Positions 36,958 to 45,153 of a stretch of DNA of 64,000 bases are shown one piece after another. The stretch is taken from NCBI GenBank assembly GCA_023229985.1, contig JALNYF010000002.1:4650-68649 (forward strand), written 5' to 3'. The position numbers and the translations under genes were made by a program. The notes under the pieces were generated by a model that saw only the letters and a list, made by a program, of their open reading frames with translations, made no database searches and was not told the DNA's origin. Origin of the DNA: Bacteroidales bacterium (GTDB lineage Bacteria > Bacteroidota > Bacteroidia > Bacteroidales > WCHB1-69). Position 1 is the first letter of the stretch; every line of letters starts with the position of its first letter.

Positions 36958-37680
36958 TTATTGAATGTTAAAATCTTTTAAATCATCATATTTCCCAATA
37001 TCCATCCACGTATCATCTTCGTGTAAATACCCTTTAATTACTTGATTTTCTGATAATTGTAAATATAAAGGAGTCATTGATAATTTTTGATTGTCTGGAA
37101 TGAAGTTAAGAATTTCTTTTTTGACTACATGAATTCCACTAAATGCCAAGGGCAATTCGTGCGTCGTGGGGCGGGGAAGCAGCTTCTCGCCGGTTTTGTT
37201 GTTTTGCCACCCACATAATTGCATGGTATTATTATCAAAAATAAAAAACCTGGAAGTGAAGCGATTTTTGACTGCCAACGTTGCAAGCGATTGAGAATCA
37301 ATGTGATATTGGATTAATTGCGATAGGTTAATGGAGGAAAGAATGTCCACATTATATAATAATATGTCGGTTGCGTTGGCAAACAACGGTTCGGCGAATT
37401 TCAGTCCGCCGGCAGTGTCCAAGAGCTGATTGCTTTCGTCAGAAATTTGAATGTCGGCATCAAAAGAGTGTGTCGCGATGAAATTCTTAATCTGGTCGCT
37501 AAAGTGATGGGTATTGACGACAATTTCATGTATTCCCGCGCGGGCAACGGTTTCAATGGCATTTTGGAGGAGGGTTTTCCCGTCAATGCGAACCAAGGCT
37601 TTCGGTTTATCGGCTGTCAGCGGATAGAGTCTCGTCCCTAAGCCGGCAGCAAAAATCATGGCTTTGACGAAAGTTTTCAC
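36958..37680 (-). CDS. MurU-like sugar-1-phosphate nucleotidyltransferase
   Basis: 240 aa. KAMIFAAGLGTRLYPLTADKP is the nucleotidyltransferase P loop (GxGTRxxPLT...KP), followed by LLQNAIETVARAGIHEIVVN and ILLYNVDILSSINLSQL. Length and sequence fit the short MurU/GlmU-N type, which in Pseudomonas joins UTP to MurNAc-1-phosphate. The operon also holds an AmgK-type kinase that would supply the sugar phosphate, supporting the MurU assignment, but substrate specificity is inferred. Two bases separate it from the hexapeptide acyltransferase upstream. Confidence 0.82.
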   Translation of the reverse strand: MKTFVKAMIFAAGLGTRLYPLTADKPKALVRIDGKTLLQNAIETVARAGIHEIVVNTHHFSDQIKNFIATHSFDADIQISDESNQLLDTAGGLKFAEPLFANATDILLYNVDILSSINLSQLIQYHIDSQSLATLAVKNRFTSRFFIFDNNTMQLCGWQNNKTGEKLLPRPTTHELPLAFSGIHVVKKEILNFIPDNQKLSMTPLYLQLSENQVIKGYLHEDDTWMDIGKYDDLKDFNIQ

Positions 37681-37682
37681 GG

Positions 37683-38261
37683 TTACTTAATTTTAGTTAC
37701 GTGTTGATTTTCAAGTTTATAAATTTCACCACTTTCGGGGCAAGTTGCCAATCCGTTTTCATTAAAGATGAGGCGATGTCCGTATTCGCTCATCCAGCCG
37801 ATTTGTTTGGACGGGTTTCCTACCACCAAGGCATAGTCGGGGATCGTTTTGGTGACTACCGCGCCAGCACCGATGAAGGCAAATTTGCCAATATCGTGAC
37901 CGCAAACCACTGTCGCATTGGCACCTATGGTTGCACCGCGCCCTACGTGTGTTTTGGCATACTGGTTTTTGCGATTGACGGCACTGCGGGGATTAGTCAC
38001 ATTGGTAAATACCATGGATGGTCCCAAGAAAACGTCATCTTCGCATGTAACGCCGGTGTAAACTGAAACGTTATTTTGAATCTTAACATTTTTTCCCAGA
38101 ACAACTTCCGGTGAGATAACTACATTTTGTCCGATATTGCAGTGTTCGCCGATAATGCAACCGGACATAATATGGGAAAAGTGCCAAATTTTGGTACCTT
38201 CACCGATCGTGCAATTGTCGTCAATTATTGCGGAGGAGTGTGCAAAATATTGATTTTCCAT
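37683..38261 (-). CDS. hexapeptide-repeat N-acetyltransferase (WbpD/WlbB-like)
   Basis: 192 aa left-handed beta-helix acyltransferase. Repeats such as IGEGTKIWHFSHIMSGCIIG, IGQNVVISPEVVLG and the segment THVGRGATIGANATVVCGHDIG, IGAGAVVTKTIPDYALVVGNP are clear. The closest type I recognise is the UDP-2-acetamido-3-amino-hexuronate/hexose 3-N-acetyltransferase group (WbpD, WlbB), used for di-N-acetylated sugars. The sugar here is unknown. Its ATG overlaps the pgk stop by one base (TAATG), so it is translationally coupled to pgk. Confidence 0.85.
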   Translation of the reverse strand: MENQYFAHSSAIIDDNCTIGEGTKIWHFSHIMSGCIIGEHCNIGQNVVISPEVVLGKNVKIQNNVSVYTGVTCEDDVFLGPSMVFTNVTNPRSAVNRKNQYAKTHVGRGATIGANATVVCGHDIGKFAFIGAGAVVTKTIPDYALVVGNPSKQIGWMSEYGHRLIFNENGLATCPESGEIYKLENQHVTKIK

Positions 38262-39457
38262 TAAATGTCTTCTTTAAGTGCTTTAATGCCGGGAAGTTCT
38301 TTCCCTTCGAGATATTCCAGCATGGCACCGCCGCCGGTGCTGACGTAAGAAACGAACTGGGTAAGTTTATAGTTGCTGAGTGCTGCAATGGAATCGCCGC
38401 CACCGATGAGGGAGAACGCGCCGGACAATGTGGCTACTGAAACGCATAAGGCAATAGATTGGGTGCCATTTTCAAAATTTGGGAATTCGTAAACACCTAC
38501 CGGTCCGTTCCACAAAATAGTATTGGAATCCTTGATAATCGCTGCAAACTTCTTGATGGTTTTGGGACCAATATCCATTCCTTCCCAATTGTCGGGAATG
38601 TGATTGTGTTTCGTAATATAGATGTTGGCATCATTCGCATAGCGGTCGGCGCAGATGTTGTCAATGGGGAAGTAAATATCAACGCCCTTCAGGTGAGCTT
38701 TTTTGATGATATCTTTCGCAACGGGAATCATTTCTTCTTCCAACAATGAATTGCCGATTTTTACGCCGATGGCGTGGAGGAAAGTATAGCTCATTCCGCC
38801 GGCAATAATGAGATTATCGACTTTATCCAATAAGAATTTGATAATGTTCAATTTGGATGAAACCTTAGAGCCGCCGATAATAGCAGTGAAGGGTGGGCGG
38901 GCATTGTTGAGGACGTTATCCAAGTTTTCGGTTTCTTCGTAAAGCAGGTAGCCGGCATAGCATTTTCCGGGGAAAAAGCGCGTAATGGTGGCAGTAGAAG
39001 CGTGTTCGCGGTGTGCCGTGCCAAAAGCGTCATTGACGTAAATGTCCCCCAAACGGGCAATAGATTGGGCAAATCCAAGGTCGCCGGCTTCTTCCTCAGC
39101 ATGAAAACGTAAATTTTCCAGTAAGGCAACATCACCGCTCTGCAAAGCTTTTACTTTTGTTTCCGTCTCCGGATCTAGTACATCTCCAATAAATTGGACG
39201 CGTTTCCCCAATACTTCACTCGCTGTTGTTATGATATGTTTTAATGAAAACTTCTCATTGACGATGCCATTGGGACGTCCCAAATGAGACATCAACAGGG
39301 CAATCCCGCCTTCAGAAGTGATTTTATTGACGGTAGCGACCGTGCGTGCAATGCGGGTGGCATCGGTTACTTCGAACTTCTCATTCAACGGGACATTATA
39401 ATCCACACGTACTAAAACTCGTTTGTTTTTTAATTTGGCTTCAGCAATTGATTTCAT
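38261..39457 (-). CDS. pgk: phosphoglycerate kinase
   Basis: 398 aa, full length. VLVRVDYNVPLNEKFEVTD, ALLMSHLGRPNGIVNEKFSL, LLENLRFHAEEEAGD, YVNDAFGTAHREHAST, IIGGSKVSSKLNII and GGGDSIAALSNYKL identify Pgk, which makes ATP from 1,3-bisphosphoglycerate. It is placed inside an envelope/sugar-activation run rather than next to gap, 17 bp after the AmgK-RapZ fusion gene, which is unusual. Confidence 0.97.
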   Translation of the reverse strand: MKSIAEAKLKNKRVLVRVDYNVPLNEKFEVTDATRIARTVATVNKITSEGGIALLMSHLGRPNGIVNEKFSLKHIITTASEVLGKRVQFIGDVLDPETETKVKALQSGDVALLENLRFHAEEEAGDLGFAQSIARLGDIYVNDAFGTAHREHASTATITRFFPGKCYAGYLLYEETENLDNVLNNARPPFTAIIGGSKVSSKLNIIKFLLDKVDNLIIAGGMSYTFLHAIGVKIGNSLLEEEMIPVAKDIIKKAHLKGVDIYFPIDNICADRYANDANIYITKHNHIPDNWEGMDIGPKTIKKFAAIIKDSNTILWNGPVGVYEFPNFENGTQSIALCVSVATLSGAFSLIGGGDSIAALSNYKLTQFVSYVSTGGGAMLEYLEGKELPGIKALKEDI

Positions 39458-39474
39458 GTTGTTGTTTTTTATGA

Positions 39475-40905
39475 TTAAATATTCGTATGTTTCAATATAA
39501 CGTTGATTGTAGGGTACTTATGTCGAAGGTGGTCGGCGGTGGCTTGTGCAAAATAAACCGACCGATGCTGCCCGCCGGTACATCCGAAATGAACCGATAA
39601 ATGGGTAAATTTTCTTTCGATATAATTATCTACGGAAATATCAACCAACGAAAAGATATTTTGTTTGAAAAGAGTGACGACCGGATACTCTTCCAAATAG
39701 CCGATAACCATCGGGTCGCGACCGGTCATGGCTTTATATTGTGCCTCTCTGCCCGGGTTGGGCAAAGCACGACAGTCGAACACAAACCCGCCGCCGTGGG
39801 AACTGTTATCTGCCGGAATCCCTTTCTTGTATGAAAAACTTGTTACGATCACATTCAATTGATCGTCAGATTCGCTTTCTATACCCATCTTTGCCTCCCA
39901 ATCTATTTCCGTTAGGGCAGTCAACAAAGTGCGAAGCGTCGGAGTGTTGATGGATAAAGTCGTGTTTTCCAATATGTAACGAATATTGCGCGTTGCATAA
40001 GGAATGCTTTGCAAAAAGTGCTTTTTCTTCTCGTAATAGCCGCGATAGCCATACGCTCCCATCGACTGCATAATGCGGATAAGTGCATAAGCGTCAAAAT
40101 ATTGCAGAAAACTTGCTTTGTCTGTGGGAATATATTTCTCTAATTCGGTTAAATAGTAATCTAACAATTCTGCACGTTGGGCTTGGGGGAGGTCGGCTTT
40201 GGCATCGTACAACAACGAAGCAATGTCGTAGGGCAGTGCCCCTTTTCTACCTCCTTGATAATCAATAAAATATACTTCTCCTTCATGAAGCATGATGTTT
40301 CTTGATTGGAAATCTCGAAATAAAAAATAATCTTGGTCAATTTCCAACAGATAGTTAATCAGCGTGTTAAAGTCATTTTCTAATAACTGTTCATCGAAAG
40401 GAATCCCTGCCAATTTTAAAAAATAGTATTTAAAATAGTTTAAGTCCCATTGCATGGATTGGCGGTCGAAGGCGTGGCGTGGATAGCAGACGGAAAAGTC
40501 AAAGTTCTGTTTTCCTGATAGTTGTATAATGGGAAGCTGTCGAATTACTTTTTTATAATAATCAAAAACTTCATTGGAAAGGGTGTTTGTGCGTCGGTTT
40601 GTCAGAAAAGAGTAGAGCGTTTCGTCTCCTAAGTCGGTGAGCAGGTAGTATTGTCTATCGTTACTAATTGCCAATAAATGAGGAACTTGAATCTTTTTTT
40701 GTAAGAAAAAATTTGTAAAAGCAAAAAAGGCTTCGTTCTCCTTCACATTATCATTGTATGCACCCATCAGGGTTTCGCCGTTGGCTAAAAACAAACGTAC
40801 ATAAATTCGGTTTGAGCCGGATTGCGCAATTCTTTCGGTAGATGTTACATTATTATTATATGTACACTGCGCTAAATCAATTAGTTTTTTTTCGTTAAAA
40901 CTCAT
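39475..40905 (-). CDS. AmgK-type sugar kinase fused to RapZ C-terminal domain
   Basis: 476 aa, two domains. Residues about 10-320 are a phosphotransferase (aminoglycoside phosphotransferase/choline kinase fold) with the catalytic loop LFRDFQSRNIML (Asp198, Asn203) and the metal site FIDYQGG (Asp215), as in AmgK, the MurNAc/GlcNAc 1-kinase. Residues 350-476 are the RapZ C-terminal domain: VTSFSYKKGIPAD, FVFDCRALPNPG and HFGCTGGQHRSVYFAQATADH. In E. coli that domain senses glucosamine-6-phosphate and binds small RNAs; the RapZ N-terminal P-loop domain is absent here. The neighbours pgk and, further on, a MurU-like enzyme support a sugar-salvage role. A regulated cell-wall sugar kinase is my inference. 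Confidence 0.85.
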   Translation of the reverse strand: MSFNEKKLIDLAQCTYNNNVTSTERIAQSGSNRIYVRLFLANGETLMGAYNDNVKENEAFFAFTNFFLQKKIQVPHLLAISNDRQYYLLTDLGDETLYSFLTNRRTNTLSNEVFDYYKKVIRQLPIIQLSGKQNFDFSVCYPRHAFDRQSMQWDLNYFKYYFLKLAGIPFDEQLLENDFNTLINYLLEIDQDYFLFRDFQSRNIMLHEGEVYFIDYQGGRKGALPYDIASLLYDAKADLPQAQRAELLDYYLTELEKYIPTDKASFLQYFDAYALIRIMQSMGAYGYRGYYEKKKHFLQSIPYATRNIRYILENTTLSINTPTLRTLLTALTEIDWEAKMGIESESDDQLNVIVTSFSYKKGIPADNSSHGGGFVFDCRALPNPGREAQYKAMTGRDPMVIGYLEEYPVVTLFKQNIFSLVDISVDNYIERKFTHLSVHFGCTGGQHRSVYFAQATADHLRHKYPTINVILKHTNI

Positions 40906-40920
40906 AACGTAGCTTTTGGA

Positions 40921-42051
40921 TTATCTTTTCATTTTGGGAAATTCTTTTCGGACAATATTGTTCAATTCATCGTCTGTCATACTGTATGTATCTTTCGCCA
41001 AATCAAGGCATTGAAAGAAGTTTTCTTTTTCGTTCAATTGATAAAAGCAGTATAATTTTCCTTTCCATAAATCCCAAATCATGGGCATGGCTTTTTCCGA
41101 GTTTGCATAAGCACGCAAGGCATTTTGATAATTTCCGGCGTTGGCGCAGGCTTTCCCGTAAAAAAACCAATAAATGGGATCTTCGCCCGAATAATTAATT
41201 ATTTTTTGAATGGTTTCTTCCACTTTATCGGCTTCTCCCTTGTTAGTATAAAACAAAATTTTGTGCAGCAAAGTGCACCTTTCGTCTAATCCCTCGACTT
41301 GCAATTGGTCCAAGTCACGAATAAAATCAGTTGAGGTCTCATTTAACGCATTGATATAAAAATAGTTGTAATACGGATATTTGTTTAATTCTGTTTTATG
41401 TTCATTTAAAAAACGGATAAGGGGTTTATATTGTTTTGCGTTGAGGAGAGAATCGGCAGTGGAAATCAAGTGGGCTTCGCTTTGAATCTCGGTATTGCGA
41501 AGCGCGTAATAAAGCATATCGTATTTGACAATTTCGGAAAATTTTGCCGACATATTATAGGAAAAACCGTCCACTATTTTAATCTCATTTTTTTCGTTTA
41601 ATCCCAGCATATAGTCGTCAATTTTAAGTCCGAAGTCGATATAGGTTCGGAAAACGATGTGATGTTTTCCGTTTTCTTCGTAATATCTGATGAATCTGAA
41701 ATCGCCGCCGTCGTTGATAGTATTCACCGTAAAGTCGCCATATTTAAAATTATTATCAAATGCAGCTTGTCCGGCTTCCGTATCGAACGCACTGGCTACG
41801 ATGGAGTTGGCAGAAATTATTTTTTTAATCGACGCTCTGTCGAAAGCGTTGTTCAGGAAAGAGGGTTCGCCGTTGATGAGCGAATTTTCTATTTGGTGGG
41901 CAAAATCGGTTGCACTTTGTTCATTCAGAACGATGGTGGTGTTTTTTTTGTCCTGTTCGGGTGTTTCTGCCGATCTGTTTTTGCAGCTGTTAGTGCAAAC
42001 TATTAATAGACAAATAATTGCTAATGAGATACTTAATTTAATTATTTTCAT
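40921..42051 (-). CDS. lipoprotein of unknown function
   Basis: 376 aa from the ATG at 42051, which gives a lipoprotein-type signal (MKIIKLSISLAIICLLIVC followed by TNSC). The longer frame to 42150 would overlap the M16 gene by 92 bp and put 33 residues before the signal, so I do not use it. After a polar linker (NRSAETPEQDKK) come helices in the middle, and from about residue 210 TPR-like helical pairs (YPYYNYFYINALNE, EGLDERCTLLHKILFYTNKG, DPIYWFFYGKACANAGNYQN). I do not recognise a family. Placed between the M16 peptidase and the AmgK-RapZ gene; function unknown. Confidence 0.7.
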   Translation of the reverse strand: MKIIKLSISLAIICLLIVCTNSCKNRSAETPEQDKKNTTIVLNEQSATDFAHQIENSLINGEPSFLNNAFDRASIKKIISANSIVASAFDTEAGQAAFDNNFKYGDFTVNTINDGGDFRFIRYYEENGKHHIVFRTYIDFGLKIDDYMLGLNEKNEIKIVDGFSYNMSAKFSEIVKYDMLYYALRNTEIQSEAHLISTADSLLNAKQYKPLIRFLNEHKTELNKYPYYNYFYINALNETSTDFIRDLDQLQVEGLDERCTLLHKILFYTNKGEADKVEETIQKIINYSGEDPIYWFFYGKACANAGNYQNALRAYANSEKAMPMIWDLWKGKLYCFYQLNEKENFFQCLDLAKDTYSMTDDELNNIVRKEFPKMKR

Positions 42052-42058
42052 AATCGGA

Positions 42059-43300
42059 CTAAATTTTGGAATATAGAAGGGTCGTAAAATTGTCGGGATT
42101 AAAAATTTCGTTGGCGGTATGCAGAATTTGATCTGCGGTAATACTTTCAATTTTTTGAATGGCAGATGAAGAAGTTTCTACTTCATTGAAAGAGAGAGCA
42201 CTACGTCCCATTGAGAGCATTTCGTTGAGTTTAGTTTCATTGGTAATTGCCCATTGTCCCAGGAATTGTTTTTTTGCATAATGAAGTTGCAGCGTGCCTA
42301 ATTTTTGTTCAGATATTTTTTTCAATTCTTTGAATGTCAATTCAATACATTTGTCTGTGGTGTGGTTATCGCAGCCGATATAGACGGTAAAGAGTCCGGC
42401 ATCGGAGAAAGGCGAGTAGTTGGCTTCTACGGAGTAGGCAAGTCCTTTTTTTTCACGGATTGCCACGTTCAATTTTGCGCTCATGGCTTGTCCGCCGAGC
42501 AGGTTGGTCAGCAGGGTGAAGGGCACGCGCTGTGGGTCATGGAGTGTGTAGGCGGTTGTGCCCATCATAATGTGAGATTGGGAGGTGTTTTTATGTTTTT
42601 TTGTGAAAGAGGGGCGGTAGTCGGTAAATGGAGTGCGGTGGGAAAGTGAGGTAGGAAGGGGATGTTCCCCAAAATACTTATTGCAATATTTGAGAAATTG
42701 GTCGGTGGAAATATTGCCGATAGAGGATAGAACGACATGGTCGGAGGTGTAGTTTTGACGGATAAAATCCAAGATGTTGTTGCGTTCGAGGAGTTTGACT
42801 GATTTTTTGGTGCCGAGGATATTTCTTCCTAACGGGTGACCGGCGAAGACGATGTCTTCAATTTCGTCGAAGATCAATTCGGCGGGGGAATCTTTATAGT
42901 AATTAATTTCTTCTAAAACGACATCTTTTTCTTTGTTTAGTTCCTTTTCCGGGAAGGTAGCGTTGAAAAAGATGTCGGACATTAGCTCAATTGAACGTTC
43001 ATAATCAGGAGAAAGGAAGGAGACGTGAAAATCCGTTTCTTCCTTAGAGGTGCAAGCGTTCAGGTCGCCGCCGGCGTTTTCCACCCGTTTCGTAACCTGA
43101 TAACTATTCCTTTTAACGGTACCCTTAAAAATGGTATGTTCCACAAAATGAGCCAATCCGCCTTTGTCGTCAGCTTCATCTCTTGTTCCGGCATTGATGA
43201 GAACACCAAAATGGGAGATAGGGGACTGAACTTCTTGATGTATAACACGGATACCATTTTTAAGGGTCGTTATCGGGATATTGTTTTGCATTTTTTGCAA
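42059..43300 (-). CDS. M16 family zinc peptidase
   Basis: 413 aa, insulinase/processing-peptidase family. The inverted zinc motif HFVEH (His51, Glu54, His55) lies in KGGLAHFVEHTIFKGT, with the distal zinc ligand near Glu131 in VVLEEINYYKDSP. The C-terminal half has the QAMSAKLNVAIREKKGLAYSVEAN segment of the family. No N-terminal signal is evident, so a cytoplasmic or membrane-associated role is likely. Its partner subunit, if any, is not in the window. Located 11 bp after the broken MFS gene. Confidence 0.92.
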   Translation of the reverse strand: MQKMQNNIPITTLKNGIRVIHQEVQSPISHFGVLINAGTRDEADDKGGLAHFVEHTIFKGTVKRNSYQVTKRVENAGGDLNACTSKEETDFHVSFLSPDYERSIELMSDIFFNATFPEKELNKEKDVVLEEINYYKDSPAELIFDEIEDIVFAGHPLGRNILGTKKSVKLLERNNILDFIRQNYTSDHVVLSSIGNISTDQFLKYCNKYFGEHPLPTSLSHRTPFTDYRPSFTKKHKNTSQSHIMMGTTAYTLHDPQRVPFTLLTNLLGGQAMSAKLNVAIREKKGLAYSVEANYSPFSDAGLFTVYIGCDNHTTDKCIELTFKELKKISEQKLGTLQLHYAKKQFLGQWAITNETKLNEMLSMGRSALSFNEVETSSSAIQKIESITADQILHTANEIFNPDNFTTLLYSKI

Positions 43301-43311
43301 ATTAATCGATG

Positions 43312-44964
43312 TTATTCTTTTACGTTAGGCAATTCCAATCCGAGACCTTTCTTTTTGTCCCAAGCTTTCAGAAAGATTCCCAAGATGAGTGCTGCTACGC
43401 CCAAGCAGGCAAGCATAACCAACGGTGCAGTATAATTGTAGGAAATAGCAGCTTTTTCAGCGGTTATTGTTCCTGCTTCTAACTGCTGAATAATATCGGG
43501 ATTAGTCATATCCAATACTTTACCAATGAGCAATGGGAAAAGCCATAAACCGATATTTTGAATCCAGAAAATCAGCGCATAAGCGGAACCGATTACTTTT
43601 TGGTCCACCAACTTTGGTACGCTGGGCCATAAAGAAGCAGGAACCAACGAGAAGGAAGCCCCCAAAACCAAAATAGTAACGTATGCGACGATGATGCTGG
43701 CAATGTCGTTTTCTTTGAACATAGGAAGAACAAAAGCAAAAGTTAAATGGCAAGCAATCAATAAGATAGAACCTATCATGAGCATAGAAGCAGCTTTTCC
43801 TTTGTGGTCAACATATTTTCCCAAGATCGGAGTGATGCCGACAGCCAAGAGTGGGAAAACGGAGAAAATGGTGCCTGCTTCTTGGCGCATGTAACCCATA
43901 TAGCAGAAAACGATGAGTCCGGCTACTGCGGCTGCAAGCAATCCGTATTGTACAGGTTTTTTCTTGGAAAAATTACTTGCGAAGGACATCGCAGCCACGG
44001 CTAACATAATAATATATTGTATGATGGTAACGGTATTGGAAGCCCAGAAAGAACCTTCGGCAGGTTTAATAAAGTCAATGTTGCATTGCAACATATTCGG
44101 AGCATATTTTTGGAACGGGAAGATAGCGGAATAGTATAAAACGCACAAAAGAGCGACCAACCAAAAACCTCCGCTGGTAAGAATTTTTCCAAGGTCTGAA
44201 ATCATGAAAGGATCATCTTTTTCTTCGGCTTCACCGGTTTGCGAATCCAATTTTTTGTCCATAAAGAAATAAACAATAAACATGATTAAAGCAATCATCA
44301 GAAGAATGACACCGAAAGCTACGGAGCGGGAAACATCGATATGTCCGCCCATTTTGGCAAACATGGGGGAAAAAATCATACAGGTGGCAACGCCCAAACG
44401 AGCCAATGCCATCTCGGAACCCATTGCCAATGCCATTTCACGTCCCTTGAACCATTTTACAATACCGCGCGAAACGGTAATTCCTGCCATTTCTACACCT
44501 CAACCGAAAACCATAAACCCGATGGCGGCAAATTTTGCAGAGGCAGGCATCCCTTCATAAAATGGAGAAATTCCCAATTCGTCAAATCCCGGAACATAGT
44601 TTAAGTTATTGGTAAACCATACTTCCAAGTTACTTCCGGCAAATGTGTCGGTAACGGCGTACCAATTGATAATGGCTCCAATCAGCATGACGCCACCGGA
44701 TAAAAGAGCGGTAAAACGAACGCCCATTTTATCCAAGATGATACCCGCAAAAATCAGGAAGAATACAAATACGTTTAAGAAAGTTTCCGCGCCTTGCATT
44801 GTGCCGAAAGCCGTGGAATCCCATCCGCGCGTTGATTGCATTAAATCCTTGATAGGGGAGAGAATGTCCATAAAAATATATGAACAGAACATGGCAAGTG
44901 CCAACAACAACAATGCTATCCAACGGAATTTGGCACTGTCTCTTAATGTAATTTTTTCAGTCAT
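43312..44964 (-). pseudogene. MFS transporter interrupted by an in-frame TGA
   Basis: One continuous frame of 551 codons broken only by TGA at 44500-44502. The N-terminal piece (44500-44964, 154 aa) ends KFAAIGFMVFG; the C-terminal piece continues GVEMAGITVSRGIVKWFKG in the same frame and has an ATG three codons after the stop. The restored protein is a 12-helix major facilitator (NarK/OFA-like) with an extra loop SQTGEAEEKDDPFM. The site is the conserved FG-x-GVE region, where I expect Cys or Gly. It could be a true nonsense mutation, a base error or programmed recoding; restart at 44490 would give only a half transporter. The substrate is unknown. Confidence 0.8.
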
Positions 44965-45019
44965 AAAGTTTGTAAATTAAATTATTAATAAGGTTCTATA
45001 ATCTTAATGAATAAGGCTG

Positions 45020-45027
45020 CAAAAGTA
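45020..45027 (-). promoter_or_regulatory. -7 promoter motif for the eight-gene minus run
   Basis: TACTTTTG on the minus strand, followed by CAGCCTTATT, lies 55 bp upstream of the MFS start codon. No gap over 20 bp occurs downstream until 35452, so this may be the main promoter of the run. Confidence 0.6.
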
Positions 45028-45086
45028 CGTTTTTTTTTTATAAAATAAGAAAGAAATTTTAGGTGTTTGTAATTGAAATATTTTTG

Positions 45087-45094
45087 TATATTTG
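45087..45094 (+). promoter_or_regulatory. promoter for secDF (-7 TATATTTG)
   Basis: TATATTTG with a TTTG at 45066-45069, 17 bp upstream. It is divergent from the promoter at 45020-45027, only about 60 bp away. Confidence 0.65.
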
Positions 45095-45153
45095 CAAACT
45101 TAAAAAAAATGAGGAAAAAAATCATAAACAATTAATAATCAAATAAATAATTT

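Noticed and set aside
42052..42150. N-terminal extension of the lipoprotein gene
   Set aside because: It overlaps the M16 gene and would place residues before the lipoprotein signal.
44500..44502. UGA reassigned to Trp in this organism
   Set aside because: TGA ends several intact genes in the window (for example at 27646, 15648, 17137 and 60312), so it is a normal stop codon.
44450..44502. Selenocysteine insertion in the MFS transporter
   Set aside because: MFS transporters are not known selenoproteins and the hairpin after the TGA lacks recognisable SECIS features; left only as a remote test.
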